From Bog-473 sp036268485 (lineage in GTDB: Bacteria > Actinomycetota > Acidimicrobiia > Acidimicrobiales > RAAP-2), in the NCBI GenBank assembly GCA_036268485.1, contig DATAUC010000109.1, positions 1 to 64,000 of the forward strand: a stretch of DNA of 64,000 nucleotides, written 5' to 3'. Position numbers and translations under genes: made by a program. The notes beneath the pieces were generated by a model, which had not been told where the DNA came from, searched no databases, and saw only the letters and a list, made by a program, of their open reading frames with translations. Positions 33,538 to 41,864 of the stretch are shown piece by piece (the first letter of the stretch is position 1; each line of letters opens with the position of its first letter).

Positions 33538-34713
33538 ATGCCTGAAGTCGTCATTGCCGCCGCAGTTCGTACCCCCTTCGGTCGTCGCAACGGCGGCCTC
33601 TCCGGTATGCATTCCATTGATCTCCTCGGCGCCGTACAGCGGGCCGTCATTGAGCGGGCCGGCCTCGACCCGGCTGCGGTAGGCCAGGTCATCACCGGGT
33701 GCGTCGGCCAGGTCGGTATGCAGGCGATGAACGTCGGCCGCAACGCCTGGTTGGCCGCCGGCCTCCCGCTCGAGGTGCCGGCCGTCACCATCGACGCCCA
33801 GTGCGGGTCCTCCAACGAAGCGACCAACCTGGCCTATTCGGTCATTGCCTCCGGGGGCGCTGACGCGGTCATTGCCTGTGGGGTCGAGGTCATGAGTCGG
33901 GTCACCATGGGATCCACCGTGCCGCGCGAGGGCAACCTGGGAAAGCCGATCAACAAGAACTACTGGGCCCATCATGAGTTCACGACCCAGTTCGAAGGGG
34001 CCGAGCGCATCGCCCGGCAGTGGGGCATCACCCGGGACGACACCGACGGGTTCGGCAAGCAATCGCAGGACAGGGCTCGCGCCGCACGCGACGCCGGTGC
34101 CTTCGACGCCCAACTCCTGCCCGTTGACGCCCCGGTGCTGAACGAGCAGGGAGAGGTGACGGGAACGGCGACCATCTCCTCGGACGAGGGAATCCGTGAA
34201 ACCACGCTGGAGAAGCTGGCCACCCTCAAGCCGACGGGAGGCGAAGGCGGCGTCCACACGGCAGCCACCTCGTCGCAGATCTCCGATGGTGCGTCCGCCG
34301 TCCTTCTGATGTCAGCTTCGGCGGCTGCCGCCGCCGGGATCACACCCCTGGCCACCATCGTCGACACCGCGTTTGTCGGTTCTGACCCCGCCCTCATGCT
34401 CACCGGTCCGATCCCGGCCACCCAGCGCCTGCTCTCCTTGAACAACCTGTCGATGGCCGACATCGACGTGGTCGAGATCAATGAGGCCTTCGCTTCGGTG
34501 GTACTGGCCTGGGAGCAGGAGCTGAAGGCCGACATGGACCGGGTCAACCCCAACGGCGGTGCTATCGCCCTAGGCCACCCACTGGGCGCAACCGGCACCG
34601 GCCTCATCACCAAGGCGGTCTACGAGCTGGTGCGCGGGGGCGGCGAACACGCCATTGTGACGATGTGCTGTGGCGGCGGGCTGGGCACCGGCACCCTCAT
34701 CCGGCGGTCGTAA
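33538..34713 (+). CDS. Thiolase (acetyl-CoA C-acetyltransferase family)
   Basis: Thiolytic cleavage (or reverse condensation) of 3-oxoacyl-CoA; 391 aa. The nucleophile Cys89 is in DAQCGSSNEA. The catalytic His is in GHPLGATGTGL and the second Cys in MCCGGGLGTG. NEAFASVVLAWE is also typical. GTGAGGAG precedes the ATG. It lies in the same direction as the acyl-CoA dehydrogenase 66 nt upstream, so the two probably serve one beta-oxidation-like route. Confidence 0.93.
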   Translation: MPEVVIAAAVRTPFGRRNGGLSGMHSIDLLGAVQRAVIERAGLDPAAVGQVITGCVGQVGMQAMNVGRNAWLAAGLPLEVPAVTIDAQCGSSNEATNLAYSVIASGGADAVIACGVEVMSRVTMGSTVPREGNLGKPINKNYWAHHEFTTQFEGAERIARQWGITRDDTDGFGKQSQDRARAARDAGAFDAQLLPVDAPVLNEQGEVTGTATISSDEGIRETTLEKLATLKPTGGEGGVHTAATSSQISDGASAVLLMSASAAAAAGITPLATIVDTAFVGSDPALMLTGPIPATQRLLSLNNLSMADIDVVEINEAFASVVLAWEQELKADMDRVNPNGGAIALGHPLGATGTGLITKAVYELVRGGGEHAIVTMCCGGGLGTGTLIRRS

Positions 34714-34728
34714 CGGAGCGGGGGCCAA

Positions 34729-34745
34729 TGAGTAGCCGCTACTCA
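34729..34745. promoter_or_regulatory. 17-bp palindrome (7-bp arms) between thiolase and hypothetical gene
   Basis: TGAGTAG-CCG-CTACTCA has perfect 7-bp arms. It begins 16 nt after the thiolase stop and ends 34 nt before the next start codon. A weak terminator hairpin for the thiolase or an operator for the next gene are both possible; there is no T-run. Confidence 0.4.
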
Positions 34746-34779
34746 GGCGCCAAATCGGGCGGTCCTGCACAGTGGCCGA

Positions 34780-35406
34780 ATGGGACTCCTTCGCAAACTC
34801 ACTGGCGGTGTTGACAAGCAGCTTCTGGCCACTGGCCTCCTCGGCCAAGGGTTGATCACCAACGTGCAGCTGACCGGAACCACCATCCAGTCCGGCAACG
34901 GGCTGGTGCAGCGTTCGTGCATCTTCACCGTGCAGGTGAGCCTCGATAGCAAGGAGCCCTACATGGCCACCTGCAAGCAACGGGTGGCCGAAATACAACT
35001 GCCCCAGTTCATGGCGGGCGAGACGCTCGTCGCCGTCCGCGTCAACCCCAACGACCCGACGGACATCGCCCTCGATCTGCAGACCGCCCCACCCGAGGTC
35101 ACCACCCCGGCGGGCACGGGCAACCACTCGGCCGCCGAGCTTTTGGCTACCGGGGAGCCGGCCAAGGCCGTGATCATTGAGTGGCAACCCCTGAACAAGC
35201 GCAATCCGGCAGGAGTGGAGATTTACGCCTTCTCACTCACGGTCATGCCAAGCGGCAGGGATCCCTACCAGATTCAGGTGGGCAATCCCACGCCTCCGGC
35301 CGCGCTCCCGTTTCTCTTCCCGGGCTCGCACGTTCCCGTCAAGATCGGGGACATCCCCAATGCCGTCATCATCGACTGGGAAAAGGCGGCGGCAGAAGCG
35401 GGCTGA
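34780..35406 (+). CDS. Hypothetical protein with an internally duplicated domain
   Basis: 208 aa, no signal peptide and no TM. Residues about 18-100 and 118-203 look like two copies of one beta-rich module. Each has a GxG/GEPA..V start, a strand with FTVQVSL or FSLTVMP, then PY, then LP-F--G---V-V, and ends near IALD or VIIDW. Similar proteins occur in actinobacteria without assigned function. The opening MGLLRKLTGGVDKQLLATG is amphipathic. A 17-bp palindrome lies upstream. It is convergent with the aldo/keto reductase, with a 2-bp gap. Confidence 0.6.
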   Translation: MGLLRKLTGGVDKQLLATGLLGQGLITNVQLTGTTIQSGNGLVQRSCIFTVQVSLDSKEPYMATCKQRVAEIQLPQFMAGETLVAVRVNPNDPTDIALDLQTAPPEVTTPAGTGNHSAAELLATGEPAKAVIIEWQPLNKRNPAGVEIYAFSLTVMPSGRDPYQIQVGNPTPPAALPFLFPGSHVPVKIGDIPNAVIIDWEKAAAEAG

Positions 35407-35408
35407 CC

Positions 35409-36281
35409 CTAACCAACAGCGCCGGTCAGGGCCTCCATCTCTTCGTCGGACAGGCTGATCGTTGCCGCCGCCATGTTGTCTTCGAGGTGGGCCACGGTGG
35501 AGGTCCCGGGTATGGGCAACATGACCGGCGAACGCCCCAGCAGCCAGGCCAGGGCCAACTGCGCCCCCGTGGCGCCCTTGCGCGATGCCAGTTCGGCCAA
35601 GGGTCCCCCGCTCTCCGCCAGCGCACCGGTCGCCAGGGGGAACCAGGGGATGAAGGCGATGTTGGCGGCCTCGACGTGATCCAGGAGAGCTTCGGCGCTC
35701 CGATCGGCCAGGTTGTAGAGGTTCTGCACCGACACGATGGTGGCGGTCTTCTGGGCTTCCTTGAGCTCGTCCACGCTCACTTCGGACAGGCCGATGTGGC
35801 GGATCTTCCCTTCCTCTTGCAGCAACACCAGCTCACCCAGCTGCTCGGCCAACGGAACCTTGGCGTCGATCCGGTGCAACTGGAACAGATCGATCCGCTC
35901 GAGCCCCAAATGCCGCAGGCTCAGTTCCGCCTGCTGGCGGAGGTATTCGGGCCGCCCCACCGGGCGCCAGTCCCCGGGCCCGGCCCGGGTCAATCCAGCC
36001 TTGGTGGCGATCACCAGGTCTTCGGGGTACGGGTGCAGCGCCTTCTTGATGAACAGCTCAGAGACGAACGGCCCGTACGAATCGGCGGTGTCGATCAGGG
36101 TCACGCCCAGTTCGACCGCTCGCCGCAGAACCCGGACAGCCTCTTCGGGATCGCGGGGGTCTCCCCAGATTCCGGGGCCGGTCAGCTGCATGGCCCCGTA
36201 CCCCAGGCGGTTGACGGTCAGGTCACCGCCCAACTCGAAGGTTCCTGACGCGTCGGCTGGGCGTTGGCCGTTGGTACTCAT
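35409..36281 (-). CDS. Aldo/keto reductase
   Basis: NADPH-dependent carbonyl reductase, TIM barrel, 290 aa. The catalytic tetrad is visible: Asp and Tyr in LIDTADSYGP, Lys in VIATKAGL and His in LFQLHRID. The C-terminal cofactor region is MLPIPGTSTVAHLEDN. It is close to the actinobacterial group opening GGDLTVNRLGYGAMQLTG. Substrate unknown. Confidence 0.92.
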   Translation of the reverse strand: MSTNGQRPADASGTFELGGDLTVNRLGYGAMQLTGPGIWGDPRDPEEAVRVLRRAVELGVTLIDTADSYGPFVSELFIKKALHPYPEDLVIATKAGLTRAGPGDWRPVGRPEYLRQQAELSLRHLGLERIDLFQLHRIDAKVPLAEQLGELVLLQEEGKIRHIGLSEVSVDELKEAQKTATIVSVQNLYNLADRSAEALLDHVEAANIAFIPWFPLATGALAESGGPLAELASRKGATGAQLALAWLLGRSPVMLPIPGTSTVAHLEDNMAAATISLSDEEMEALTGAVG

Positions 36282-36362
36282 GGTGATCCTTTCAGGCAGA
36301 TGCAGGGTCGGTCGCTTTCACGGTCTATCGGGACCGAGCAGTCCTTCGTGCACCGTCGCGCC

Positions 36363-37121
36363 CTAAAAGACGGGAGGCCGTTTCTCGCTACGGGCCGCCA
36401 TCACCTCAGCGAACTCGGGGCCACCGAGCGCCTCGGTAAAGGCGTTCATCTCCTCGGCCATCCTCCCGGCAATGGTGAGTTCGGTCGAATGCAGGAGTGC
36501 CTTGGTGGTCCGCACGGCGCGAGGGGGCTGGCCGGCCAGTGTCAGCGCCGCCTCACGAGCGGCCGGAAGCACCGGCGAGACGGCGCCATTGGCCAGACCC
36601 CACTCGGCCGCCTCATCTCCCGTGATGGTGCGGCCGGCCAGGAGGACCTCCGAGGCTCGTCGCTCGCCGATGACCCGGGGCAGGATGAGGCTCGATGCCG
36701 CTTCGGGCACGAGGCCCAGGGCGACAAAGGGGGCGGACAACGTTGCCGCCGGGTCCACATAGACAAGGTCGCAATGCAGGAGCATGGTCAGGCCCACACC
36801 GATGGCCATGCCGTTCACGGCGGCAACGAGGGGAACGTTGACGGTGGCGATGGCCTGGAGGAACCGTGCCACCTGGTCCAGACTCCCGCCGGATGCGAAG
36901 TCCTGCAGGTCGTTGCCGGCAGTGAACGCCGCACCGTTCCCGGAAAAGATGACCGCGGCGACATGCCCATCGCCATCGGCCGCCTCCAGCGTGTCGGCGA
37001 TGGTGCCGTACATGGCCTGCGTGATGGCATTGCGCTTCTCGGGTCGATTGAACGTGACGACGACAATTCGATCGTCGACCTCCACCGTGACATCGCCGGC
37101 CGGGACTGGGGTGACACTCAT
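36363..37121 (-). CDS. Enoyl-CoA hydratase/isomerase family protein
   Basis: Crotonase-fold protein of 252 aa. The oxyanion region is FSGNGAAFTAGNDLQDF. The second signature is AVNGMAIGVGLTMLLHCDLVYVDPAATLSAPFVALGLVPEAASS. One Glu is present in GLVPE; the paired hydratase Glu is not evident, which leans towards a delta3-delta2 isomerase or a specialised hydratase. An aldo/keto reductase gene starts 81 nt away on the same strand. Confidence 0.88.
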   Translation of the reverse strand: MSVTPVPAGDVTVEVDDRIVVVTFNRPEKRNAITQAMYGTIADTLEAADGDGHVAAVIFSGNGAAFTAGNDLQDFASGGSLDQVARFLQAIATVNVPLVAAVNGMAIGVGLTMLLHCDLVYVDPAATLSAPFVALGLVPEAASSLILPRVIGERRASEVLLAGRTITGDEAAEWGLANGAVSPVLPAAREAALTLAGQPPRAVRTTKALLHSTELTIAGRMAEEMNAFTEALGGPEFAEVMAARSEKRPPVF

Positions 37122-37183
37122 GAAGTGAGCTTGTCAGGCCACCGGTCGGTGCGGCCATTCCGGATCGGCCACTGAGGTCCGTG

Positions 37184-37381
37184 TCAGTTGGTGTGTCCGG
37201 AGCGCTCGACCCCTTGGTGCCGGGCACCTTGCTGCCCGAAGTCCGGGCGGCGCATCCAGATATAGGAAGCCACGAACAGGACCGAGAAGAAAATGACCAG
37301 GAGCACCAGGAAGATCAGCTTGCCGGTGGACGTCGGGTGGGGCTGGAGGGTGCCGATGAGCTGCAGAGTGTGTCCGACCAT
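37184..37381 (-). CDS. Small single-pass membrane protein (65 aa)
   Basis: MVGHTLQLIGTLQPHPTSTG leads into one strong TM (KLIFLVLLVIFFSVLFVASYIWM) and a basic, polar tail. AAGGTGG 4 nt before the ATG at 37381 sets the start. It is divergent from the OhrR-type regulator and shares the region with its paired operator-like sites, so it is probably under that regulator. No family recognised. Confidence 0.65.
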   Translation of the reverse strand: MVGHTLQLIGTLQPHPTSTGKLIFLVLLVIFFSVLFVASYIWMRRPDFGQQGARHQGVERSGHTN

Positions 37382-37428
37382 GGGGCCACCTTCTTCTTCG
37401 TTATTAGTTGTGTACGACTCAATATAGC

Positions 37429-37470
37429 ACGATCTAGTCGTAGACAACCATATTGGCACGACTAGGTTGT
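37429..37470. promoter_or_regulatory. Two inverted 13-bp operator-like sites upstream of the MarR/OhrR gene
   Basis: ACGATCTAGTCGT (37429-37441) and ACGACTAGGTTGT (37458-37470) are the same imperfect palindrome in opposite orientation, with centres 29 bp apart. CTAGTCGT and ACGACTAG form perfect 8-bp arms across them. A further ACGACT half-site is at 37414-37419. The second site ends 4 bp before the regulator's ATG, a position that would block its translation start or promoter. The stretch is AT-rich. The site pattern is seen; binding is inferred. Confidence 0.6.
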
Positions 37471-37474
37471 TCCC

Positions 37475-37915
37475 ATGGATGACATGCTGGCCCTCGAACG
37501 TCAGGTGTGCTTTGCCCTGGTTGTGGCGTCGCGCAGCGTCCTCTCGATCTACCGGCCTTTGCTCGAACCACTCGGCCTGACCCACCCGCAGTACCTGGTC
37601 ATGCTCTCGCTGTGGGGCAGTTCGCCTCTCTCGGTTCGGGACATCGGCGCCCTTCTGCAGCTGGACTCCCCCACCCTCTCCCCACTCTTGAAGCGGCTGG
37701 AGTCAGCCGGATTCATCACGCGGACCCGCAGTCTGGAAGACGAGCGGCAGGTCAACATCGAGCTCACCGACCAAGGGCGCGCGCTGCGAGAGAAGGCGCT
37801 CAACATTCCTCCGGCGGTCGTGGCTCAGCTGGGCATGGGACTGCCGGAACTGGAGACCCTGCATGCATCGCTCACCCGGGTCATTGCGGCGGCGCGTGCT
37901 AGTCAAAGCGAGTGA
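37475..37915 (+). CDS. MarR-family regulator, OhrR-type organic peroxide sensor
   Basis: 146-aa winged-helix dimer. Cys12 in RQVCFALVVASR and Tyr26 in SIYRPLLE align with the peroxide-sensing Cys15 and Tyr29 of Bacillus subtilis OhrR. The second H-bonding Tyr (Tyr40 there, in TYPQY) is His37 here (THPQY). The DNA-binding region LDSPTLSPLLKRLESAGFITR and the wing SLEDERQVNIELT are intact. No ohr peroxidase gene lies nearby; the divergent partner is a small membrane protein. Single-Cys type, as no second C-terminal Cys is present. Confidence 0.85.
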   Translation: MDDMLALERQVCFALVVASRSVLSIYRPLLEPLGLTHPQYLVMLSLWGSSPLSVRDIGALLQLDSPTLSPLLKRLESAGFITRTRSLEDERQVNIELTDQGRALREKALNIPPAVVAQLGMGLPELETLHASLTRVIAAARASQSE

Positions 37916-38003
37916 TGCGTTCCCCGCCATGGCCTGACCGGTAGTCACCGGAGTCCTGGTTCGAGGGCACATCCTCGAGTCCGGACAGCCGGGCGTGCTA
38001 CAG

Positions 38004-39593
38004 ATGGACGTGTCAAAAATGTCGCTCGGCTTCCTGGGTGAATTGCGCCCCTGGTTGGCGGAGTTCCGGCACCCGGGCCAAGGGGACATGTCCGGTCGCC
38101 AGCTGTGGCGGGTGGGCCAGCTCGTACTGACCTCGGTCATCGTGACGACCAACCTGGTGGGCGCCGTCACCGTGGTGATGATTTCCCTCTTCGTGGTGCC
38201 GCTGCCGCACGTTCCCAACATCCATCACGTCCGCATCATCAACACCGTGGCCGCTGCCATGTACGTTGCCTTGGCGGTCCCCATCGGCGTGGCCATCGGA
38301 ACCCGGGGCCAGTTCCGGCTCCGGGATTGGCTGCGTGAAGAGTCTCCGGCCACCGAGGACGTACGCCGGATCGTCCTGCGGGCTCCCTTGCGCCTCTTCG
38401 TGGTCCAGCTGATCCTGTGGCTGGGCGCGTCTGCTCTATTCGGAGCGCTCAACTCGGGCTACAGCGGGATTGTGGGCGGCGAAGTGGCCATTGTGGTCGC
38501 CCTGACCGGGATCGTGACTGCCGCGTGCGCCTACCTGTTGGCCGAACGCATTGTCCGAATTCCGGCCGCCCGGGCCCTGGCCGCCGCCATCCCCGAACGC
38601 CTGACCGTGCCGGGGGTGGCGACGCGTGCGCTCCTGGCCTGGGCCCTCGGGACCGGCGTGCCCATGGCCGGGCTGATGGCCATCGCACTCGAAGAGTTGA
38701 CGGGCAATCTCCACGCCACGTCATCCAAATTGGCCGTCGCCATCGTCGTGCTGGGCGGCATCGGCATCGGCGTGGGGCTGCTGGCGGTCGCCCTGGCTGC
38801 CCGGGCCACGGCCGATCCAGTTGACTCGGTGCGACGTGCCCTGGCCGCAGTGGCGCAGGGAGACTTCGACGTGCACGTGCCGGTCTACGACGGCACCCAG
38901 ATTGGCCAGCTGCAGCTTGGCTTCAACCAGATGGTGGCCGGTCTGGCCGACCGGGAGCGCATCCGCAACCTCTTCGGCGCGTACGTGGACCCCGAAGTGG
39001 CGGCCCACATTCTGGCCGAGGGCACCAGCCTCGAAGGCGAGGAAGTGGAAGTCACCGTCATGTTTGTCGACGTGCGCAACTTCACCGGCTTCGCCGAGCG
39101 AAACGACGCCCGCCATGTCGTATCGAGCATCAACCGGCTTTTCGAGCAGATCGTGCCCATCGTCAGGTCGCATGGCGGCCACGTCGACAAGTTCATCGGG
39201 GATGGCTTGCTGGCGGTCTTCGGTGCCCCGCGGCGCCAGGCCGATCACGCCGATCAGGGGTTGGCCGCCGCGCTGGCCATCGCCCGCGTCATGGCATCGG
39301 GTGCCTCCGATCAGTTCGAGGTTGGCATCGGGCTCAACACCGGCCCCGTCGTGGCCGGAAATGTAGGAGGCGCCGGTCGTTTCGAGTTCAGCGTGATCGG
39401 CGATGCCGTCAACGTGGCGGCTCGCGTTGAGGCGGCCACCAGGGAAACGGGCGACGCCATCCTGCTGGCCCAACGTACCAAGGAGCTTCTCGCTCCAGGA
39501 TCAATCACCTTGGTGCAACGACCGGGCCTCACCCTCAAGGGCAAGACGGAGTCGGTCGAGGTGTACGCCCCGATCGTGAGTGACGATCGATAG
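38004..39593 (+). CDS. Membrane-bound class III adenylate cyclase with HAMP domain
   Basis: About 529 aa. Six TM segments (residues about 40-230) are followed by HAMP (VDSVRRALAAVAQGDFDVHV) and a C-terminal cyclase domain, the layout of mycobacterial Rv1318c/Rv3645-type enzymes. All catalytic positions are there: a metal Asp in FVDVRNFT, the adenine-contacting Lys and second metal Asp in HVDKFIGDGLLAVFG, and the adenine Asp with the transition-state Asn/Arg in GDAVNVAARVE. It should therefore be an active homodimer making cAMP. A GTG at 37995 is an alternative start. Confidence 0.9.
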   Translation: MDVSKMSLGFLGELRPWLAEFRHPGQGDMSGRQLWRVGQLVLTSVIVTTNLVGAVTVVMISLFVVPLPHVPNIHHVRIINTVAAAMYVALAVPIGVAIGTRGQFRLRDWLREESPATEDVRRIVLRAPLRLFVVQLILWLGASALFGALNSGYSGIVGGEVAIVVALTGIVTAACAYLLAERIVRIPAARALAAAIPERLTVPGVATRALLAWALGTGVPMAGLMAIALEELTGNLHATSSKLAVAIVVLGGIGIGVGLLAVALAARATADPVDSVRRALAAVAQGDFDVHVPVYDGTQIGQLQLGFNQMVAGLADRERIRNLFGAYVDPEVAAHILAEGTSLEGEEVEVTVMFVDVRNFTGFAERNDARHVVSSINRLFEQIVPIVRSHGGHVDKFIGDGLLAVFGAPRRQADHADQGLAAALAIARVMASGASDQFEVGIGLNTGPVVAGNVGGAGRFEFSVIGDAVNVAARVEAATRETGDAILLAQRTKELLAPGSITLVQRPGLTLKGKTESVEVYAPIVSDDR

Positions 39594-39612
39594 TCCTTGC
39601 GGTAGGAATCAA

Positions 39613-41340
39613 CTACGACGGGGCGCGGGCCGCTCGCCAACCCGTCCACAGACAGTCGGCCAGTGAGAGCCCGCTCACGTAGCCGTTGCCGCACAGGCCG
39701 GCCGAGCAACGCCCCGCCGCGAACAGGCCGGAAATGGGTCGGCCGTCGCCCGTGAGCACGGCGCCTGAGACCTCATTGACTTGTAGGCCACCCAGAGTGA
39801 GGGCCGGAAGCGGGTACGAGGTGGCGCCGATATCGAGCGCGTAGAAGGGCGCTTCGCTCAGGGCTGTCCGCATGGCGCTGGACTTGCCCACCGGGTCGGG
39901 AACTGTGCCCGCCGCCGCTGCATTGTTCTCTTCCAGTGTGGCCCGCAATGTCGTCGGCGGCACTCCCAGCCGGCGCGCCAGTTCCTCGGGAGTCCGGCCC
40001 CGCTTCACCCAGAGGAAGGGCAGCAGAGTCAGCATGCTTTGAAACCACCAGAGACGGCCGAAACAGGCATCTTTGAGCACTCGGCGGACCAGGCGACGGT
40101 CCAGGATGAGCCAGGTCTTCCCGTTGCCCTGTTTGTAGATTTCCTCTCCCAGCGAGGCGCCGTACATCTCTTCATTGCAGAAGCGCTCGCCCCTGTCGTT
40201 GACGGCGACACCGTGCGCTTCGGCGGCGGGCGGGTTGATGAACCGCCAGGCCGACACCTTGTCCATGAGGGCGGTGGCCCCGCCGACCGATTGGCCGAGC
40301 CGAATGCCGCTGCCGTCGCATCCCGTCGTGCCCAACCGCATGCTGACCCCGAACCTGGGGGCGTACTGGCCAACCATCTGGCGGTTGAAGATGAAACCGC
40401 CCGTGGTCAGCACGACCTTCTTGGTGGCCTGCACCCGGTAGGACTTGGCTTGTCGTCGTTCGAGTGCGAACGCCTTCTTCCGTTGGCGATCGGAGTAGGC
40501 CGCAGCGAACCGGTGCCACCGTTCCGCTGTTCGGATCAAGCGATCATGGCGGCGGGCGGCAGCTGAACCGGGAGGGATACGCCACAGTTCGGCCCCGATC
40601 ACCCGGCCGGTGTCGGCGTCGACGATCAGTCGCCGCGCCGCGCTCTGCCGGAGGACGGGTATGTCGAGTTCCTCGACCCGGCGTTTCAATACTTCGAAGA
40701 GCTCCGCGCCCGACATCCCCTTGCCCGCCGGGCGATGGCCGCGTGGGTTGGGCGTCGCCGAGGCAGCGTAGGCCGGAACACCTTCGTTGCCCGAGTAGTA
40801 GAGATGCACGTGTTTGGCGGGGTATGACGTCTTGGACGGCGGGGCGGTCGATTCGAAGTCCGCCCCGAGAGAAGCCACCCACTCAATCAGTCCCGCACTG
40901 TCCTCGCAGAATTTGCGCAATGTGGCATCGCTGACGGCGCCCCGCACCTCCTGTGTCAGGTAGTTGAACATGTCGGTCGGCGTGTCCTCGAAGCCCAGCG
41001 CCTTCTGGTACCTCGTCCCGCCGGCGTAAATCACTCCGCCGCTCTTGGCGGTGGCGCCACCGCCGTCGAAACGGTCGGCCACCACCACCGCGTCTCCACC
41101 TTCCCGGGCGCCGATGGCCGCCGCAGCGCCGGCGGCGCCAAAGCCGAGTACCAGGGTGTCGCAGGTCATATCCCAAGCCATCCGCTCACCCGGCCCCAGG
41201 ATGAGCGGTGGATGCACCGGGCACGAGGTGTCAGGCGGTTCAGCTGTCAGATAGCGCTGGAGCCGGTTGCGAGGTGGCGGGATCGGCTCATCGGCCAGCG
41301 CTGGCTGGTGACTGCTCGGTTGGGTGGTTGGCGCCTCCAT
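39613..41340 (-). CDS. FAD-dependent oxidoreductase (fumarate reductase/3-ketosteroid dehydrogenase-like)
   Basis: Flavoprotein of about 575 aa. The N-terminal FAD motif VLGFGAAGAAAAIGAREGG is followed by ATAKSGGVIYAGGT and a C-terminal GLFAAGRCSAGLCGNGYVSGLSLADCL FAD loop. This arrangement is that of the FAD_binding_2 family, which includes KstD steroid dehydrogenases and soluble fumarate reductases. The insertion and sequence resemble unassigned actinobacterial members more than bona fide KstD. Two ATGs (41358, 41340) open the frame; the shorter is used. Confidence 0.85.
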   Translation of the reverse strand: MEAPTTQPSSHQPALADEPIPPPRNRLQRYLTAEPPDTSCPVHPPLILGPGERMAWDMTCDTLVLGFGAAGAAAAIGAREGGDAVVVADRFDGGGATAKSGGVIYAGGTRYQKALGFEDTPTDMFNYLTQEVRGAVSDATLRKFCEDSAGLIEWVASLGADFESTAPPSKTSYPAKHVHLYYSGNEGVPAYAASATPNPRGHRPAGKGMSGAELFEVLKRRVEELDIPVLRQSAARRLIVDADTGRVIGAELWRIPPGSAAARRHDRLIRTAERWHRFAAAYSDRQRKKAFALERRQAKSYRVQATKKVVLTTGGFIFNRQMVGQYAPRFGVSMRLGTTGCDGSGIRLGQSVGGATALMDKVSAWRFINPPAAEAHGVAVNDRGERFCNEEMYGASLGEEIYKQGNGKTWLILDRRLVRRVLKDACFGRLWWFQSMLTLLPFLWVKRGRTPEELARRLGVPPTTLRATLEENNAAAAGTVPDPVGKSSAMRTALSEAPFYALDIGATSYPLPALTLGGLQVNEVSGAVLTGDGRPISGLFAAGRCSAGLCGNGYVSGLSLADCLWTGWRAARAPS

Positions 41341-41493
41341 GCAGTGTGATTGCACCAAATTCCTGTTGCAGGGGCATTGCAGCGCGGTGGCTCGGGACCT
41401 CGACCGACCCCGCAGACACCCGGGACGCGCGCGAAGCTGCGCACTCGCGCTTCCACCACGGCAGCGTTGCTGCCAGCCAAGGAGATCAGCCCC

Positions 41494-41760
41494 ATGCCTA
41501 CCTCACTCGTTGTGAATGACCACTTGCATGTCTTTCAGGTAACCGCCGCCGGTGATCTGGTACATGGAGCTCACGCAGCAGGATCCGGTGCCTTTCCCCT
41601 CGACACCGTCACCAACGAATGCGACCCGAAGGTGGCGCCCACGGCAGAGACGTTCAACAACAATTTGCACGTGTTCGCTCAAAAAGCCAGCGGTCAGATC
41701 GTCTGGGCCGTCGCTCCCCACGGCGGCAGTAAGTGGGACGTCAAGGTGCTCGGGGCCTAA
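41494..41760 (+). CDS. Small lectin-like two-blade beta protein (88 aa)
   Basis: AAGGAG 8 nt before the ATG at 41494 picks this start out of a longer open frame. The product has two similar halves: VVNDHLHVFQVTAAGDLVHGA and FNNNLHVFAQKASGQIVWAVA. These look like blades of PLL/fucose-lectin-type propellers, which normally have six or seven. No signal peptide is visible, so it may act as an oligomer in the cytoplasm or be a remnant. A perfect GGCAGC-GTT-GCTGCC palindrome (41460-41474) lies just upstream. Confidence 0.6.
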   Translation: MPTSLVVNDHLHVFQVTAAGDLVHGAHAAGSGAFPLDTVTNECDPKVAPTAETFNNNLHVFAQKASGQIVWAVAPHGGSKWDVKVLGA

Positions 41761-41864
41761 CGCTCCGTCCTCACGAGGCTCTCGTAGGGGCCAACCTCTC
41801 CTACTGAGCCATGAACGCCCCGCAGTCGCCAATCATCACGGTGGCGGCACTGGTGGGCGCTCGA

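Noticed and set aside
31825..34257. 810-aa open frame on the minus strand opposite SnoaL-like, acyl-CoA dehydrogenase and thiolase genes
   Set aside because: It is antisense to three well-conserved genes. Its composition (Gly/His/Arg/Pro-rich, no motif) is typical of a high-GC shadow frame.
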